Program-made: the position numbers and the translations under genes | Notes under the pieces: generated by a model | Told to the model about the DNA's origin: nothing | Seen by the model: only the letters and a program-made list of their open reading frames with translations | Database searches by the model: none | Origin: JAEUOS01 sp046160545 | GTDB taxonomy: Bacteria; Pseudomonadota; Gammaproteobacteria; Burkholderiales; JAEUOS01 | Assembly: GCA_046160545.1 (NCBI GenBank) | Contig: JBJXGS010000139.1 | Span: 1 to 22,796, forward strand | Direction of reading: 5' to 3' | DNA length: 22,796 bases | Shown: positions 15,234 to 22,430 of the stretch, in pieces | How the letters are laid out: each line of letters begins with the position of its first letter | Numbering within the stretch: position 1 is the first letter of the stretch

Positions 15234-15646
15234 AGCACCTCCTGCATCGGTCGCGCTTTGCCATCGCCGGACGCCTCGGTTTTCAGCAGCAGCTGGTCTG
15301 GCGCCGCCAGACTCGCCAGGCGCACCAGGTCGCGGCCTTCCCAGTTGGGAATCCAGCACACCTCGACGTGGTGCAGCACGCGGTCGCCGGCGAGCGTGAA
15401 GCGCCCGGAATAGGCCACCATCCTGTCCAGGCACGCAGCCTTGTCGCGATCAGGGATCGTCGACCACTCACCGCGAAAGCGCGGCCGTGAAGGCGCACCG
15501 ATGAGCACCTGCATGCGTCCGCAGTCCCAATAGCTGATCGAGCCCTTGGCACCCTCACCCAAAGCGTCGGCCCAGCTGCCATCGGCACCCTGCTCGCGAA
15601 ACGACACCAGGGTCCAGTGACCGATCAGTTCGGCACGCGCGATCAT
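15215..15646 (-). CDS. Lipocalin-like domain protein
   Basis: A 143-residue protein with the lipocalin-like pattern found in many catabolic clusters: an N-terminal LIGHWTLVSFREQ, then GSISYWDCGRMQVLIG, a central AYSGRFTLAGDRVLHHVEV, and a final beta-rich segment with LLKTEA. These proteins form small beta barrels and are thought to bind small hydrophobic ligands; no enzymatic role is established. The ATG at 15646 is preceded by an AGGGGGA site and lies two bases after the acyl-CoA dehydrogenase stop, so the two are co-translated. Its end overlaps the TetR start by 19 bases. Confidence 0.85.
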   Translation of the reverse strand: MIARAELIGHWTLVSFREQGADGSWADALGEGAKGSISYWDCGRMQVLIGAPSRPRFRGEWSTIPDRDKAACLDRMVAYSGRFTLAGDRVLHHVEVCWIPNWEGRDLVRLASLAAPDQLLLKTEASGDGKARPMQEVLWQRAA

Positions 15647-15648
15647 CA

Positions 15649-16836
15649 CTATCCCCCTGTCCTGCCGGCCGACCCGGCTGACAGCATGTCGCGCGCGATC
15701 ACCATGCGCTGTACCTCGGAGGGGCCTTCGCCGACGCGGCGTATGCGCAGTTCGCGGTACCAGCGCTCCAGTGGCAGCGCATGGGTCATGCCCATGCCGC
15801 CCAGGATCTGCATGCAGCGATCGACGACGCGGCTGGCGGCCTCGGTGGCGAACACCTTGGCAACCGAGGCGTCGATCTTGATGTCGCGTCCGAGGTCGCC
15901 GTTCCATGCCGCCTGGTAGACCAGCAGGCGCGCGGCGCGCAGGTCGACTTCGGAGTCGGCCAGCATCCACTGGATCGCCTGCTTGTCGGCGAGCAGGCTG
16001 CCGAAGGTCTTGCGCTGGCGCGCCCAGTCGAGCGCGATGGCCAGCGCCGCCTGCGCGACGCCAATGCTGGCCGCGGCATACGGCACCCGCGCATGCACCA
16101 GCCACTCCTCGGCGATCGCGAAACCCGCACCCTCCTCACCGAGGCGATCTTCGAGGGGAACTTCATAGTCGTCGAAGCGCACCTCGAAAGGCTGGTAGGA
16201 ACGCATCAGGGGAATCCTGGTGATGCGCATGCCGGCACGTTTCGGATCGATGATGAACGCCGTGATGCCAGCGCGGTCGCCACCAGCGCCGGTGCGCGCG
16301 TAGAGGATGCCCCACTGCGCGGTATCCACACCGGAGATCCACATCTTGGCACCATTGACGACGTAGCGGTCACCGACTCGCTCGGCGCGCGTGGCGATGG
16401 CGCGTGCCGGATCCGATCCGCCGCCGGCCTCGCTGATGGCGACGAAGGTGTTCCAGCCATTGGCGATCGTAGCCGCGCCGTAGCGTTCGATCTGCTGCGC
16501 AGTGCCGCGAAAGATCACCTTGGGCGGGTCCTGCCCGAAAGCGCCGGCCGCCGGGAAGTACAGGCCCATGCGGCACTGCGCGGCTTCCTCGGCGACGACG
16601 CACTGGCCGAGCAGGTTGAGGCCGCCGCCACCGTATTGAGCGGGCGACTGGTTGCACCACAGTCCCAGTTCGCGCGCGCGTCTGCGCAATGGCTCCGCAA
16701 GCGCGGGATCGAGCGCGACTGCATCGTGCGGCGCCTGATCCTCGGCCGGGCGAACGTCCTTTTCCATGAAGCGGCGCACGCTGTCGCGCAGCATCACGTA
16801 TTCGTCGGGAAGGCTCCAGCTGCCGGTTGTGTCCAT
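15649..16836 (-). CDS. Acyl-CoA dehydrogenase family protein
   Basis: A 395-residue flavoprotein of the acyl-CoA dehydrogenase family. AISEAGGGSD (133-142) is the FAD/substrate signature; WARQRKTFGSLLADKQAIQW lies in the C-terminal helical domain, and QILGGMGMTHALPLERWYR with RRVGEGPSE (E370) covers the catalytic-base region, where family enzymes usually have Glu in YEGT. It would introduce an alpha,beta double bond into a CoA ester, passing electrons to ETF. The ATG at 16836 is preferred over a GTG at 16869, which would begin inside the likely -10 region. The lipocalin-like gene follows after two bases. An SDR gene lies 121 bases upstream, and that gap holds a promoter candidate. Confidence 0.95.
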   Translation of the reverse strand: MDTTGSWSLPDEYVMLRDSVRRFMEKDVRPAEDQAPHDAVALDPALAEPLRRRARELGLWCNQSPAQYGGGGLNLLGQCVVAEEAAQCRMGLYFPAAGAFGQDPPKVIFRGTAQQIERYGAATIANGWNTFVAISEAGGGSDPARAIATRAERVGDRYVVNGAKMWISGVDTAQWGILYARTGAGGDRAGITAFIIDPKRAGMRITRIPLMRSYQPFEVRFDDYEVPLEDRLGEEGAGFAIAEEWLVHARVPYAAASIGVAQAALAIALDWARQRKTFGSLLADKQAIQWMLADSEVDLRAARLLVYQAAWNGDLGRDIKIDASVAKVFATEAASRVVDRCMQILGGMGMTHALPLERWYRELRIRRVGEGPSEVQRMVIARDMLSAGSAGRTGG

Positions 16837-16869
16837 ATGTGCGCCTGGCGGCGAAGGGCGGGTTGCCAC

Positions 16870-16898
16870 AACTTAGACGATTTAGACATATCCGTCAA
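16870..16898 (-). promoter_or_regulatory. Candidate promoter with repeat before acyl-CoA dehydrogenase
   Basis: On the minus strand TTGACG (16898-16893) and TAAGTT (16875-16870) are separated by exactly 17 bases in an AT-rich patch that stands out from the surrounding GC-rich DNA. Within the spacer GTCTAA occurs twice, eight bases apart, a possible operator. A start near 16863 would give a leader of about 27 bases. The -10 is only a partial match. Confidence 0.4.
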
Positions 16899-16957
16899 AG
16901 CGTCCCGTAAAGCGGCAAAAGGCGTCCCCGCGCGCGGGTCCTCGATGCAGAAGTCCG

Positions 16958-17773
16958 CTAGCCCGTGCGCTTTATCCCAAGGCGGGCAGCGAACTTGCGC
17001 ATGCCGGAAAGCCAGCGGTCGTAGCCCTGCGCCTTGCGCTGGAAGTACTCGAGCACCTGCGGGTGCGGCAGGATGAGGAACTCCTCGGCGTCGATGCCGG
17101 CGACGACGCAGTCGGCCAGCGCCGCAGGCGACATGACGCCGTCGTTGGCCGCCGCCGCGGCGCCTGAGCGACCCTGGATCATCGGCGTATCGACCGCCTG
17201 TGGACACAGCACCGAGACGCGCACGCCGGCGTCGCCGTGCTGGATGGCCAGGTATTCGGCAAGAGCGATGGCTGCGTGCTTGGTCACCGCGTAGGTGGCC
17301 GAGGGCAGCGAGGTCAAGAGACCTGCAGCCGATGCCGTGTTGAGCAGGTAGCCCGTGCCGCGTTCGCGCATTCCCGGCACGACCGCGCGCGCCGCCCAGA
17401 CGTGCGCCATCACGTGCACGTTCCAGCTCGCGGTCCATTCGGCATCCGGCGCGGCTTCGGTGCCGTCGCGGATGATGCCGGCGTTGGAGCAGAAGACGTC
17501 GATGTGCCCGAAACGCGCCTGCGCCGCGGTGACCACAGCCTTGACGCCGGCTTCATCGCCGATGTCGGCCGGCACGGCGATGGCAGGCGCTGCCGAGGCG
17601 ACGCCGACCCCGGCCGAAATGTCGCGCGCCAGGGCGTCGAGGGTGGCCGAGTGGCGCGGCAGGTCGGCCAGTACCAGCCCTTTGGGTCCCTCCGCTGCAA
17701 AGCGCAGCGCCAGCGCACGGCCGATGCCGCTGGCCGCGCCCGTGATCGCGATGGTGCGGTCGGCGAGCTTCAT
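16958..17773 (-). CDS. Short-chain dehydrogenase/reductase
   Basis: A 271-residue classical SDR. TGAASGIG (11-18) is the nucleotide-binding loop, CSNAG (95-99) replaces the more usual NNAG, and catalytic S148, Y161 and K165 (YAVTK) are intact. D37 after the second strand (VLADLPR) points to NAD(H). The tail ILPHPQVLEYFQRKAQGYDRW is seen in SDRs of fatty-acid or steroid-like catabolism, but this is a weak clue. The ATG at 17773 overlaps the aldolase stop by ATGA, so the two are translationally coupled. Together with the aldolase it may oxidise a hydroxyacid formed or cleaved in the pathway (inference). Confidence 0.95.
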   Translation of the reverse strand: MKLADRTIAITGAASGIGRALALRFAAEGPKGLVLADLPRHSATLDALARDISAGVGVASAAPAIAVPADIGDEAGVKAVVTAAQARFGHIDVFCSNAGIIRDGTEAAPDAEWTASWNVHVMAHVWAARAVVPGMRERGTGYLLNTASAAGLLTSLPSATYAVTKHAAIALAEYLAIQHGDAGVRVSVLCPQAVDTPMIQGRSGAAAAANDGVMSPAALADCVVAGIDAEEFLILPHPQVLEYFQRKAQGYDRWLSGMRKFAARLGIKRTG

Positions 17774-18540
17774 GCGCCGCGCGCGGCCTTGAGGTCGTCC
17801 AGCTGCTTGCGCACCCCGCTCACCATCGAATTGATGTCGGAGGTCAGCATCACCAGATCGAAGCCGCGCTTCAATGCATCGGCTGCAAAGCCCGCGCTCA
17901 TGGTGTGCATGCAGGCCTTCTTGCCGTGCTTGTGCGCAGCATCGCGAATGCGGTTGCAGGTCTCCAGGTGCAGCGGGTCGGTGTTGTCCATCTTTGGCGA
18001 CAGCCCGAGCGCGAACGACAGGTCGGACGGACCGATGTAGATGGCGTCCAGCCCCGGGGTGGCGCAGATCGCGTCCAGGTTTTCGAGCCCTTCCTTGGTC
18101 TCGACCATGGCGATGACGACCATCTCGTCGTCGGCCTTCGCCAGGTAATCGGCGCCACCGTACTGCAGGCCGCGGATCGGACCCGAGGAACGCATGCCGA
18201 CGGGCGGGTAGCGACAGGCCGCAACCGCGCGCGCCGCTTCCTCCGCGGTGCTCACCATCGGCACGATGACTGCGTAGGCGCCGTAGTCAAGCGCCTTCAT
18301 GATCGTGGCTGCATCGTTCCAGGGCACGCGCACCACCGGGACCGTGTCGGTCTGCGAGATCGCCTGCAGCATGGGGATCAGGTCGGTCATGTTGTTGGTG
18401 CCGTGCTGCAGGTCGACGCACAGGGCATCGAATCCCTGGCGCGCCATGACTTCGGCGGTAAAGGTGTGCGAGATCGACAGCCAGCCCAGGATGACGGGCT
18501 TGCCTTCTTTCCAGAGTTGCTTGATGCGATTGGGACGCAT
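17770..18540 (-). CDS. HpcH/HpaI-family class II aldolase
   Basis: A 256-residue metal-dependent aldolase of the HpcH/HpaI family, which reversibly splits 2-oxo-4-hydroxy acids into pyruvate and an aldehyde. Active-site residues line up: H46 (DLQHG, where the more common sequence is D-x-E-H), R71 (VRVPW), metal ligands E147 (MVETKEGLEN) and D173 (YIGPSDLS). MVSTAEEAARAV and RSSGPIRG are further family segments. The ATG at 18540 has GGAGA five bases upstream. The SnoaL-like gene lies 60 bases upstream across a hairpin; the SDR overlaps its end by ATGA. It may produce pyruvate from a ring- or chain-cleavage product (inference). Confidence 0.94.
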   Translation of the reverse strand: MRPNRIKQLWKEGKPVILGWLSISHTFTAEVMARQGFDALCVDLQHGTNNMTDLIPMLQAISQTDTVPVVRVPWNDAATIMKALDYGAYAVIVPMVSTAEEAARAVAACRYPPVGMRSSGPIRGLQYGGADYLAKADDEMVVIAMVETKEGLENLDAICATPGLDAIYIGPSDLSFALGLSPKMDNTDPLHLETCNRIRDAAHKHGKKACMHTMSAGFAADALKRGFDLVMLTSDINSMVSGVRKQLDDLKAARGA

Positions 18541-18579
18541 GAAATCTCCAATGAGTGTTCTGGTTGTGGGACGATTGTT

Positions 18580-18605
18580 CTTGAGTCTCGCCCCGGGGAC
18601 TCAAG
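18580..18605 (-). repeat. Perfect eight-base inverted repeat (hairpin) between SnoaL-like and aldolase genes
   Basis: CTTGAGTC (18580-18587) and GACTCAAG (18598-18605) form a perfect inverted repeat around a ten-base GC-rich spacer, which can add two more pairs. The hairpin overlaps the SnoaL-like stop codon and sits just before the aldolase leader. There is no U tract, so it is more likely an mRNA processing or attenuation hairpin than a full terminator. Confidence 0.6.
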
Positions 18606-18966
18606 CGCTGTAAAAGAACTCTTCGCGGACGATCTTTCCGCCTGCCACGGTATAGAGACCGGCTTCCTGCATCTTGGTGCGCTCGCCGGTCGGCTTGAAG
18701 GTCACGTCGATCGAGAAACCGACGATAAAGCGGTCGTCGTGCGGCCAGGGCCCGGTGATGTCGAAGGCGTGCACATCGTGGTTGTTGACCCACCATACGC
18801 CCTTGGCGCGGATTGCCTCTACACCGCGTGCTTCGCGCTCCATGCCGGGTGCGGTCATCGCCTCGACGCTTACCGCGTCCTTGGAATAAAGGGTATCCAG
18901 AATCTCGTCGCCCTTGCCGTCGCGGCACAGTTCAACCAGGCGGTTGGCGATTTCGATGGTGGTCAT
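18601..18966 (-). CDS. SnoaL-like/NTF2-like small protein
   Basis: A 121-residue alpha+beta barrel protein of the NTF2/SnoaL type. The N-terminal helix (EIANRLVELCRDGKGDEIL), YSKDAVSVEA, the GVEAIRAKG helix, and strands HDVHAFDITGPW, FIVGFSIDVTF and VAGGKIVREEFFY follow the family pattern. Members are cyclases, isomerases, dehydratases or simple ligand binders. The ATG at 18966 is chosen because AAGGAG (18978-18973) lies six bases upstream; an ATG six codons earlier overlaps that site. It is the first gene of the minus-strand operon and is divergent from the peroxidase gene. The catalytic role is not predictable. Confidence 0.88.
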   Translation of the reverse strand: MTTIEIANRLVELCRDGKGDEILDTLYSKDAVSVEAMTAPGMEREARGVEAIRAKGVWWVNNHDVHAFDITGPWPHDDRFIVGFSIDVTFKPTGERTKMQEAGLYTVAGGKIVREEFFYSA

Positions 18967-19003
18967 GTCAGTCTCCTTCTCCATTAGCCTGAAACGGCAG
19001 GGT

Positions 19004-19016
19004 CGCTAGTCTAGCG
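19004..19016. promoter_or_regulatory. Perfect palindrome CGCTAG-T-CTAGCG in divergent intergenic region
   Basis: A perfect six-base inverted repeat around one base, with two CTAG tetramers, lies 38 bases upstream of the SnoaL-like start and about 130 bases before the peroxidase start. CTAG is generally rare in proteobacterial genomes. Position and symmetry suit a dimeric regulator such as a TetR protein. The rest of the 178-base gap (18967-19144) shows no convincing -35/-10 pair. Confidence 0.45.
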
Positions 19017-19144
19017 CCGTCAGGCCGCTGCATCCATCGCAACGACGCGGACGTAGATCGAGGCAGATGCCGCGGACAGGGTCGAATGGCGGGCAAGGGG
19101 CACGCCGACCGGGATGTTCGCCATTTATCCAAAGGAGCCTGCCA

Positions 19145-20152
19145 ATGAAAACCGGCATATTCGCGCTATCGGCCTTGTCCGCGGCCCTGATTTCCGCGTT
19201 CATGGTCGTCGACATTGCTCACGCACAATCCACGCCGCAGGCGCAGGTCGATGCGCTGGAAGGCCTGTTCGGCAAGCATCCGGGCGCACGTCGTTCGGGC
19301 GCAAAAGGCTTGTGCGCAAGTGGAACTTTCACCGGTACCGCCGACGGCGCTGCACTCTCCAGCGCGGCCATGCTCGCTGGTGCAGGTGTGCCGGTGACAG
19401 CACGCTTTTCGATCGGCGGTGGCAACGCGAAAGCGAGCGACAAGGCACGCGCAGTGCGTGGCTTGGCGCTGGCCATGACCCACCCCAACGGGCAGCAATG
19501 GCAGATGTCGATGGTCTCCGCGCCGGTGTTCTTCGTCTCCAAGCCCGAGCAGTTCGCGCCTTTCCTGCAAGTGCGTACGCCCGAACCCGGGACCGGCAAG
19601 CCGAACGCCGACAGGCTCAAGGCCTTTAACGACGCGAATCCGGAGACCCTGCGCCAGGCGGCGTACCTTGCCAAGGCTCCGATCCCGGCCAGCTACGGCA
19701 CCGTGCAGTACTGGAGCACCAATGCGTTCGAGGTCACCAACGCGCGCGGCCAGTCACGCTTCGTGCGCTGGCAATTCGTTCCGGAGGCAGGCACGCTGGG
19801 GCTGACCGACGAGCAGATAAAGTCCCTGCCCGATGACTTCCTGCCCGACGAGCTGCGCCAACGGGTCGCACGCGGGCCGGTGGCATTCCGCTTCGAGTTC
19901 CAGCTGGCCAATTCAGGTGATCCGACCAACGATCCGACCCAGGCCTGGCCCGACGACCGGCAGGTGGTCAACGCCGGACGCCTGGTGATCGACCGTGTCG
20001 AGGCCGGCCCCGGCGGCGCCTGCGACAAGATGATGTTCAATCCGCTGACACTGCCGACCGGCATCAAGCCCTCGGCAGACCCGGTGTTGCTGGCCCGGCC
20101 GGCGCCTTACGCGATTTCGCTTAGCAGGCGCCTGGGCGAAGCCAAGCCCTAG
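19145..20152 (+). CDS. Exported catalase-related heme peroxidase-like protein, distal His apparently lost
   Basis: A 335-residue protein of the catalase-related (mini-catalase, SrpA-like) group with a signal peptide of about 27 residues (cleavage after AHA). The start follows AAAGGAG by seven bases. Family features include GLFGKHPGARR, GTFTG, VTARFSIGGGN, RGLALAMTHPNG and the C-terminal RPAPYAISLSRR, where Y322 is the likely proximal heme ligand. The catalytic block that normally reads HAKG reads GAKG here (residues 52-55, RRSGAKG), so the distal His appears replaced by Gly. It may bind heme without catalase activity, or use another residue. Unlike many relatives, no cytochrome b561 gene is adjacent. 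The gene stands alone on the plus strand. Confidence 0.88.
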   Translation: MKTGIFALSALSAALISAFMVVDIAHAQSTPQAQVDALEGLFGKHPGARRSGAKGLCASGTFTGTADGAALSSAAMLAGAGVPVTARFSIGGGNAKASDKARAVRGLALAMTHPNGQQWQMSMVSAPVFFVSKPEQFAPFLQVRTPEPGTGKPNADRLKAFNDANPETLRQAAYLAKAPIPASYGTVQYWSTNAFEVTNARGQSRFVRWQFVPEAGTLGLTDEQIKSLPDDFLPDELRQRVARGPVAFRFEFQLANSGDPTNDPTQAWPDDRQVVNAGRLVIDRVEAGPGGACDKMMFNPLTLPTGIKPSADPVLLARPAPYAISLSRRLGEAKP

Positions 20153-20167
20153 CGGCCAGGCTTGAAT

Positions 20168-20193
20168 TGCGGCCGGCTATTGCGCCGGCCGCA
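20168..20193. terminator. Strong hairpin, likely bidirectional terminator between convergent genes
   Basis: TGCGGCCGGC (20168-20177) and GCCGGCCGCA (20184-20193) form a perfect ten-base stem with a six-base loop, between the converging peroxidase and endonuclease/exonuclease/phosphatase genes and overlapping the latter's stop codon. Only a short AT-rich stretch follows on the minus strand, so it is not a textbook intrinsic terminator, but position and stability suggest termination or 3'-end protection in both directions. Confidence 0.6.
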
Positions 20194-21103
20194 GGCGAAC
20201 AATGACCGGCCGGTGGTCGGCCCCCAGGTCCGGCCCCAGGCTCGATGCGACCCGCCTCCAGTCGCGCGTCGCCAGCACGTGGTCGATGGGGATGCCCATC
20301 AAGCCCTGCAGGGCTGAGGGCCAGGTCGGACCCAGGCTTGTCGTGCGCTTCAGGCCGGCTGCACCGACCCCGCGAAACGCGGACGACCAGGGCGTCGCGT
20401 TGAGATCCCCGATGATGATTCCGGGCATGCCGGCGCTGGCCAGGTTCTTCGACCAGGCAGCGAGCTTGGCGTCGCGTTCGGCTGCGAAATTCGCGGAAAG
20501 GGGTGGCATCGGGTGCACCGCCAGGACGCGCATGCGCTGCCCGTTCCAGTCGACCTCGGCCTCGATGTGCGGCACTCCGATCGCGTCTTCGATCACTGAC
20601 ACGTGGGTGACGGGATGCCTGGACAGGAGGGCGATGCCAAAAGGGTCGTCGCGCGGGACGATGCGCCGGTGCGGATAGGCTTTTAGAGCCGCAAGACGCG
20701 CCGCGTAGCGCTCGTTGACCTCGAGGAGGACGACTATGTCCGGTGATTCGCGTCCGACCCAGTTGAGGAGTGGCGCAGCATCGACGTTGTCGAATTCGAC
20801 GTTGGCCGAGATCACCGTAATGGTCGACGGGCCCTCAGTGGTACTGGGCAGCATTGGCGCCGCAGTGAGCCAGGGGAGTGCAAGTACCGGCAGCAGAAAG
20901 AGCCAGCGTCTTGTGGCGGTTGCACCGAGCGCGATCGCGGCGGCGAGAATAGCCGCGTACAGCCATTGCCAGTGAGCGGCCAGGTCAATGAGCCAGGGCA
21001 GCTTTCCTGACCAGCCGGCCGGTAGCGCGGCGCCTGCCCAGGGCAGTAGGAGTCCTGCAATGCTTGCGACCGCAAGAAACCGGGCACGCCGAGAAAATTG
21101 CAC
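20177..21103 (-). CDS. Membrane-anchored endonuclease/exonuclease/phosphatase family protein
   Basis: A 308-residue protein with an N-terminal membrane part (hydrophobic segments near 9-26, 46-61 and 67-82) and a C-terminal EEP (exonuclease III-like) domain from about 94. Catalytic positions are present: N101 (SANVEF), E128 (LLEVN), H197 (AVHPMPP), D233 and N235 (GDLNATPWS), D274 and H275 (IDHVL), D296 and H297 (ADHRPV). Such proteins hydrolyse phosphodiester bonds in nucleic acids, inositol phosphates or lipids; with membrane helices first, this domain may face the periplasm. The start is a GTG at 21103 with a poor ribosome site, 51 bases after the thiolase stop. The substrate is unknown. 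Confidence 0.9.
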   Translation of the reverse strand: MQFSRRARFLAVASIAGLLLPWAGAALPAGWSGKLPWLIDLAAHWQWLYAAILAAAIALGATATRRWLFLLPVLALPWLTAAPMLPSTTEGPSTITVISANVEFDNVDAAPLLNWVGRESPDIVVLLEVNERYAARLAALKAYPHRRIVPRDDPFGIALLSRHPVTHVSVIEDAIGVPHIEAEVDWNGQRMRVLAVHPMPPLSANFAAERDAKLAAWSKNLASAGMPGIIIGDLNATPWSSAFRGVGAAGLKRTTSLGPTWPSALQGLMGIPIDHVLATRDWRRVASSLGPDLGADHRPVIVRLRPAQ

Positions 21104-21154
21104 CCGCCAGCCTGGGCGTGACGCACTGTTGCCGGGCAGGTCGGTTGCCAGGGC

Positions 21155-22405
21155 TCAGGCCTTGCTCGGGGCGGCGCCGGAGCCGTTGCGGAGTCCGTCG
21201 GGCGTGCGCTCGATCACCATCGCAGCGGCCACGCCGGCGGCACCGCAGATGGACACGCAGCCGTAGCGCGCATCGCGGCGCTCGAGTTCGTCCAACAGCG
21301 TGCCCACCAGGACCGCACCGGTGGCGCCCATCGCATGGCCCAGCGCGACCGCGCCGCCGTTGACGTTGAGGCGCTCTTGCGGCACGCCGGTTTCGTGCAT
21401 GAAGTGCAGCATCAGGGCGGCGAAGGACTCGTTGACCTCGAAGAGGTCGATGTCGCCAATCGTGAGACCGGCACGCGCGATCGCGCGATGGGCGGCGTCC
21501 ACCGACCCGGTCAGTGCCAGGGTGCGGTCGACACCGGCATCGGCGCACGCAAGAATGCGCGCGCGCGGCCGGAGGCCGGCGCGCCCAAGCGCTGCCGGTG
21601 TGCCGACCAGGATCGCGGCCGCGCCGTCAGCAGTCGCCGGTGAGTTGCCCGCGTGGTGCACGTGATCGATCGCCTCGACACCGTAGCGTTTGGCGAGCAG
21701 GGCGTCGATGCTCTGCGCCCCGCCGCGTGCGCCCCATTCGGCAAAGGCCGGCGCCATACCGGCGAGACGCTCGCGCGTCGTGCCTGCGCGCGGCGTCTCG
21801 TCGCTGGCGAGCAGCGCCGCACCATCTGCACCTGTCAACGGCACGACCGAAGCGAAGCGGCCGTCGGCGCGTGCAGCGCCTGCCCGTTCCTGCGACACCA
21901 CCGCGTAGTCGTCGCATTGCGTGCGCGAGAATCCCCAGCGCGTGGCCACTAGATCAGCAGCGATGCCGATCGGCACCAGTCCGGTGGCGGACTGGAACGG
22001 CACATCATGGGTCAGGGGCCCGCGGTCCGAGGCCAGCGGCACGCGCGACATCATCTCGATCCCGCCACCGACCGCAAGCGCATCGTTGGCCTCGGCCTGC
22101 ATGGCAGCGAATGCCAGCGCGGACAGCCCGGACGCGCAATAGCGGTTGATGGTCAGGCCGGAGACCGAATCGTTCCAGCCGGCGGCGATCAGTCCAAGCT
22201 TGCCGATACAGCTCCCCTGCGCGGCAGTCTGGCTGACGCAACCGAAGACGCCATCGACCACCTGCGCCGTATCGATGCCGGTGCGCGTGGCGAGTGTTCG
22301 CAGCGTCTGCCCGAGCAACTCGACCGGCTGCATGCCCGCGAGGCTGCCTTTTTCGTTGCCGCGTCCGCGCGGCGTGCGAATGGCGTCGGCGATATAGACG
22401 TTCAT
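21155..22405 (-). CDS. Acetyl-CoA acetyltransferase/3-ketoacyl-CoA thiolase family
   Basis: A 416-residue thiolase. The acyl-accepting cysteine is C90 (INRYCASGLSA), followed by GGGIEMMSRVP; the C-terminal catalytic elements are NESFA (325-329), NVNGGAVALGHAMGATGA with H357, and C387 in SICGAAG, where the usual motif is CGGG-like. All three catalytic positions are therefore intact. It would cleave a 3-ketoacyl-CoA with CoA to release acetyl-CoA. The ATG at 22405 has AGGTG about six bases upstream; the longer frame to 22570 lies in the SDR gene and is a shadow. It follows the SDR gene by 25 bases, so dehydrogenase and thiolase likely form a beta-oxidation pair. Confidence 0.96.
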   Translation of the reverse strand: MNVYIADAIRTPRGRGNEKGSLAGMQPVELLGQTLRTLATRTGIDTAQVVDGVFGCVSQTAAQGSCIGKLGLIAAGWNDSVSGLTINRYCASGLSALAFAAMQAEANDALAVGGGIEMMSRVPLASDRGPLTHDVPFQSATGLVPIGIAADLVATRWGFSRTQCDDYAVVSQERAGAARADGRFASVVPLTGADGAALLASDETPRAGTTRERLAGMAPAFAEWGARGGAQSIDALLAKRYGVEAIDHVHHAGNSPATADGAAAILVGTPAALGRAGLRPRARILACADAGVDRTLALTGSVDAAHRAIARAGLTIGDIDLFEVNESFAALMLHFMHETGVPQERLNVNGGAVALGHAMGATGAVLVGTLLDELERRDARYGCVSICGAAGVAAAMVIERTPDGLRNGSGAAPSKA

Positions 22406-22430
22406 GGGAGCACCTGCGTCTTCTGGTTGG

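Noticed and set aside
15781..17076. 431-residue open frame on the plus strand
   Set aside because: Antisense of the acyl-CoA dehydrogenase, whose FAD and catalytic motifs are intact.
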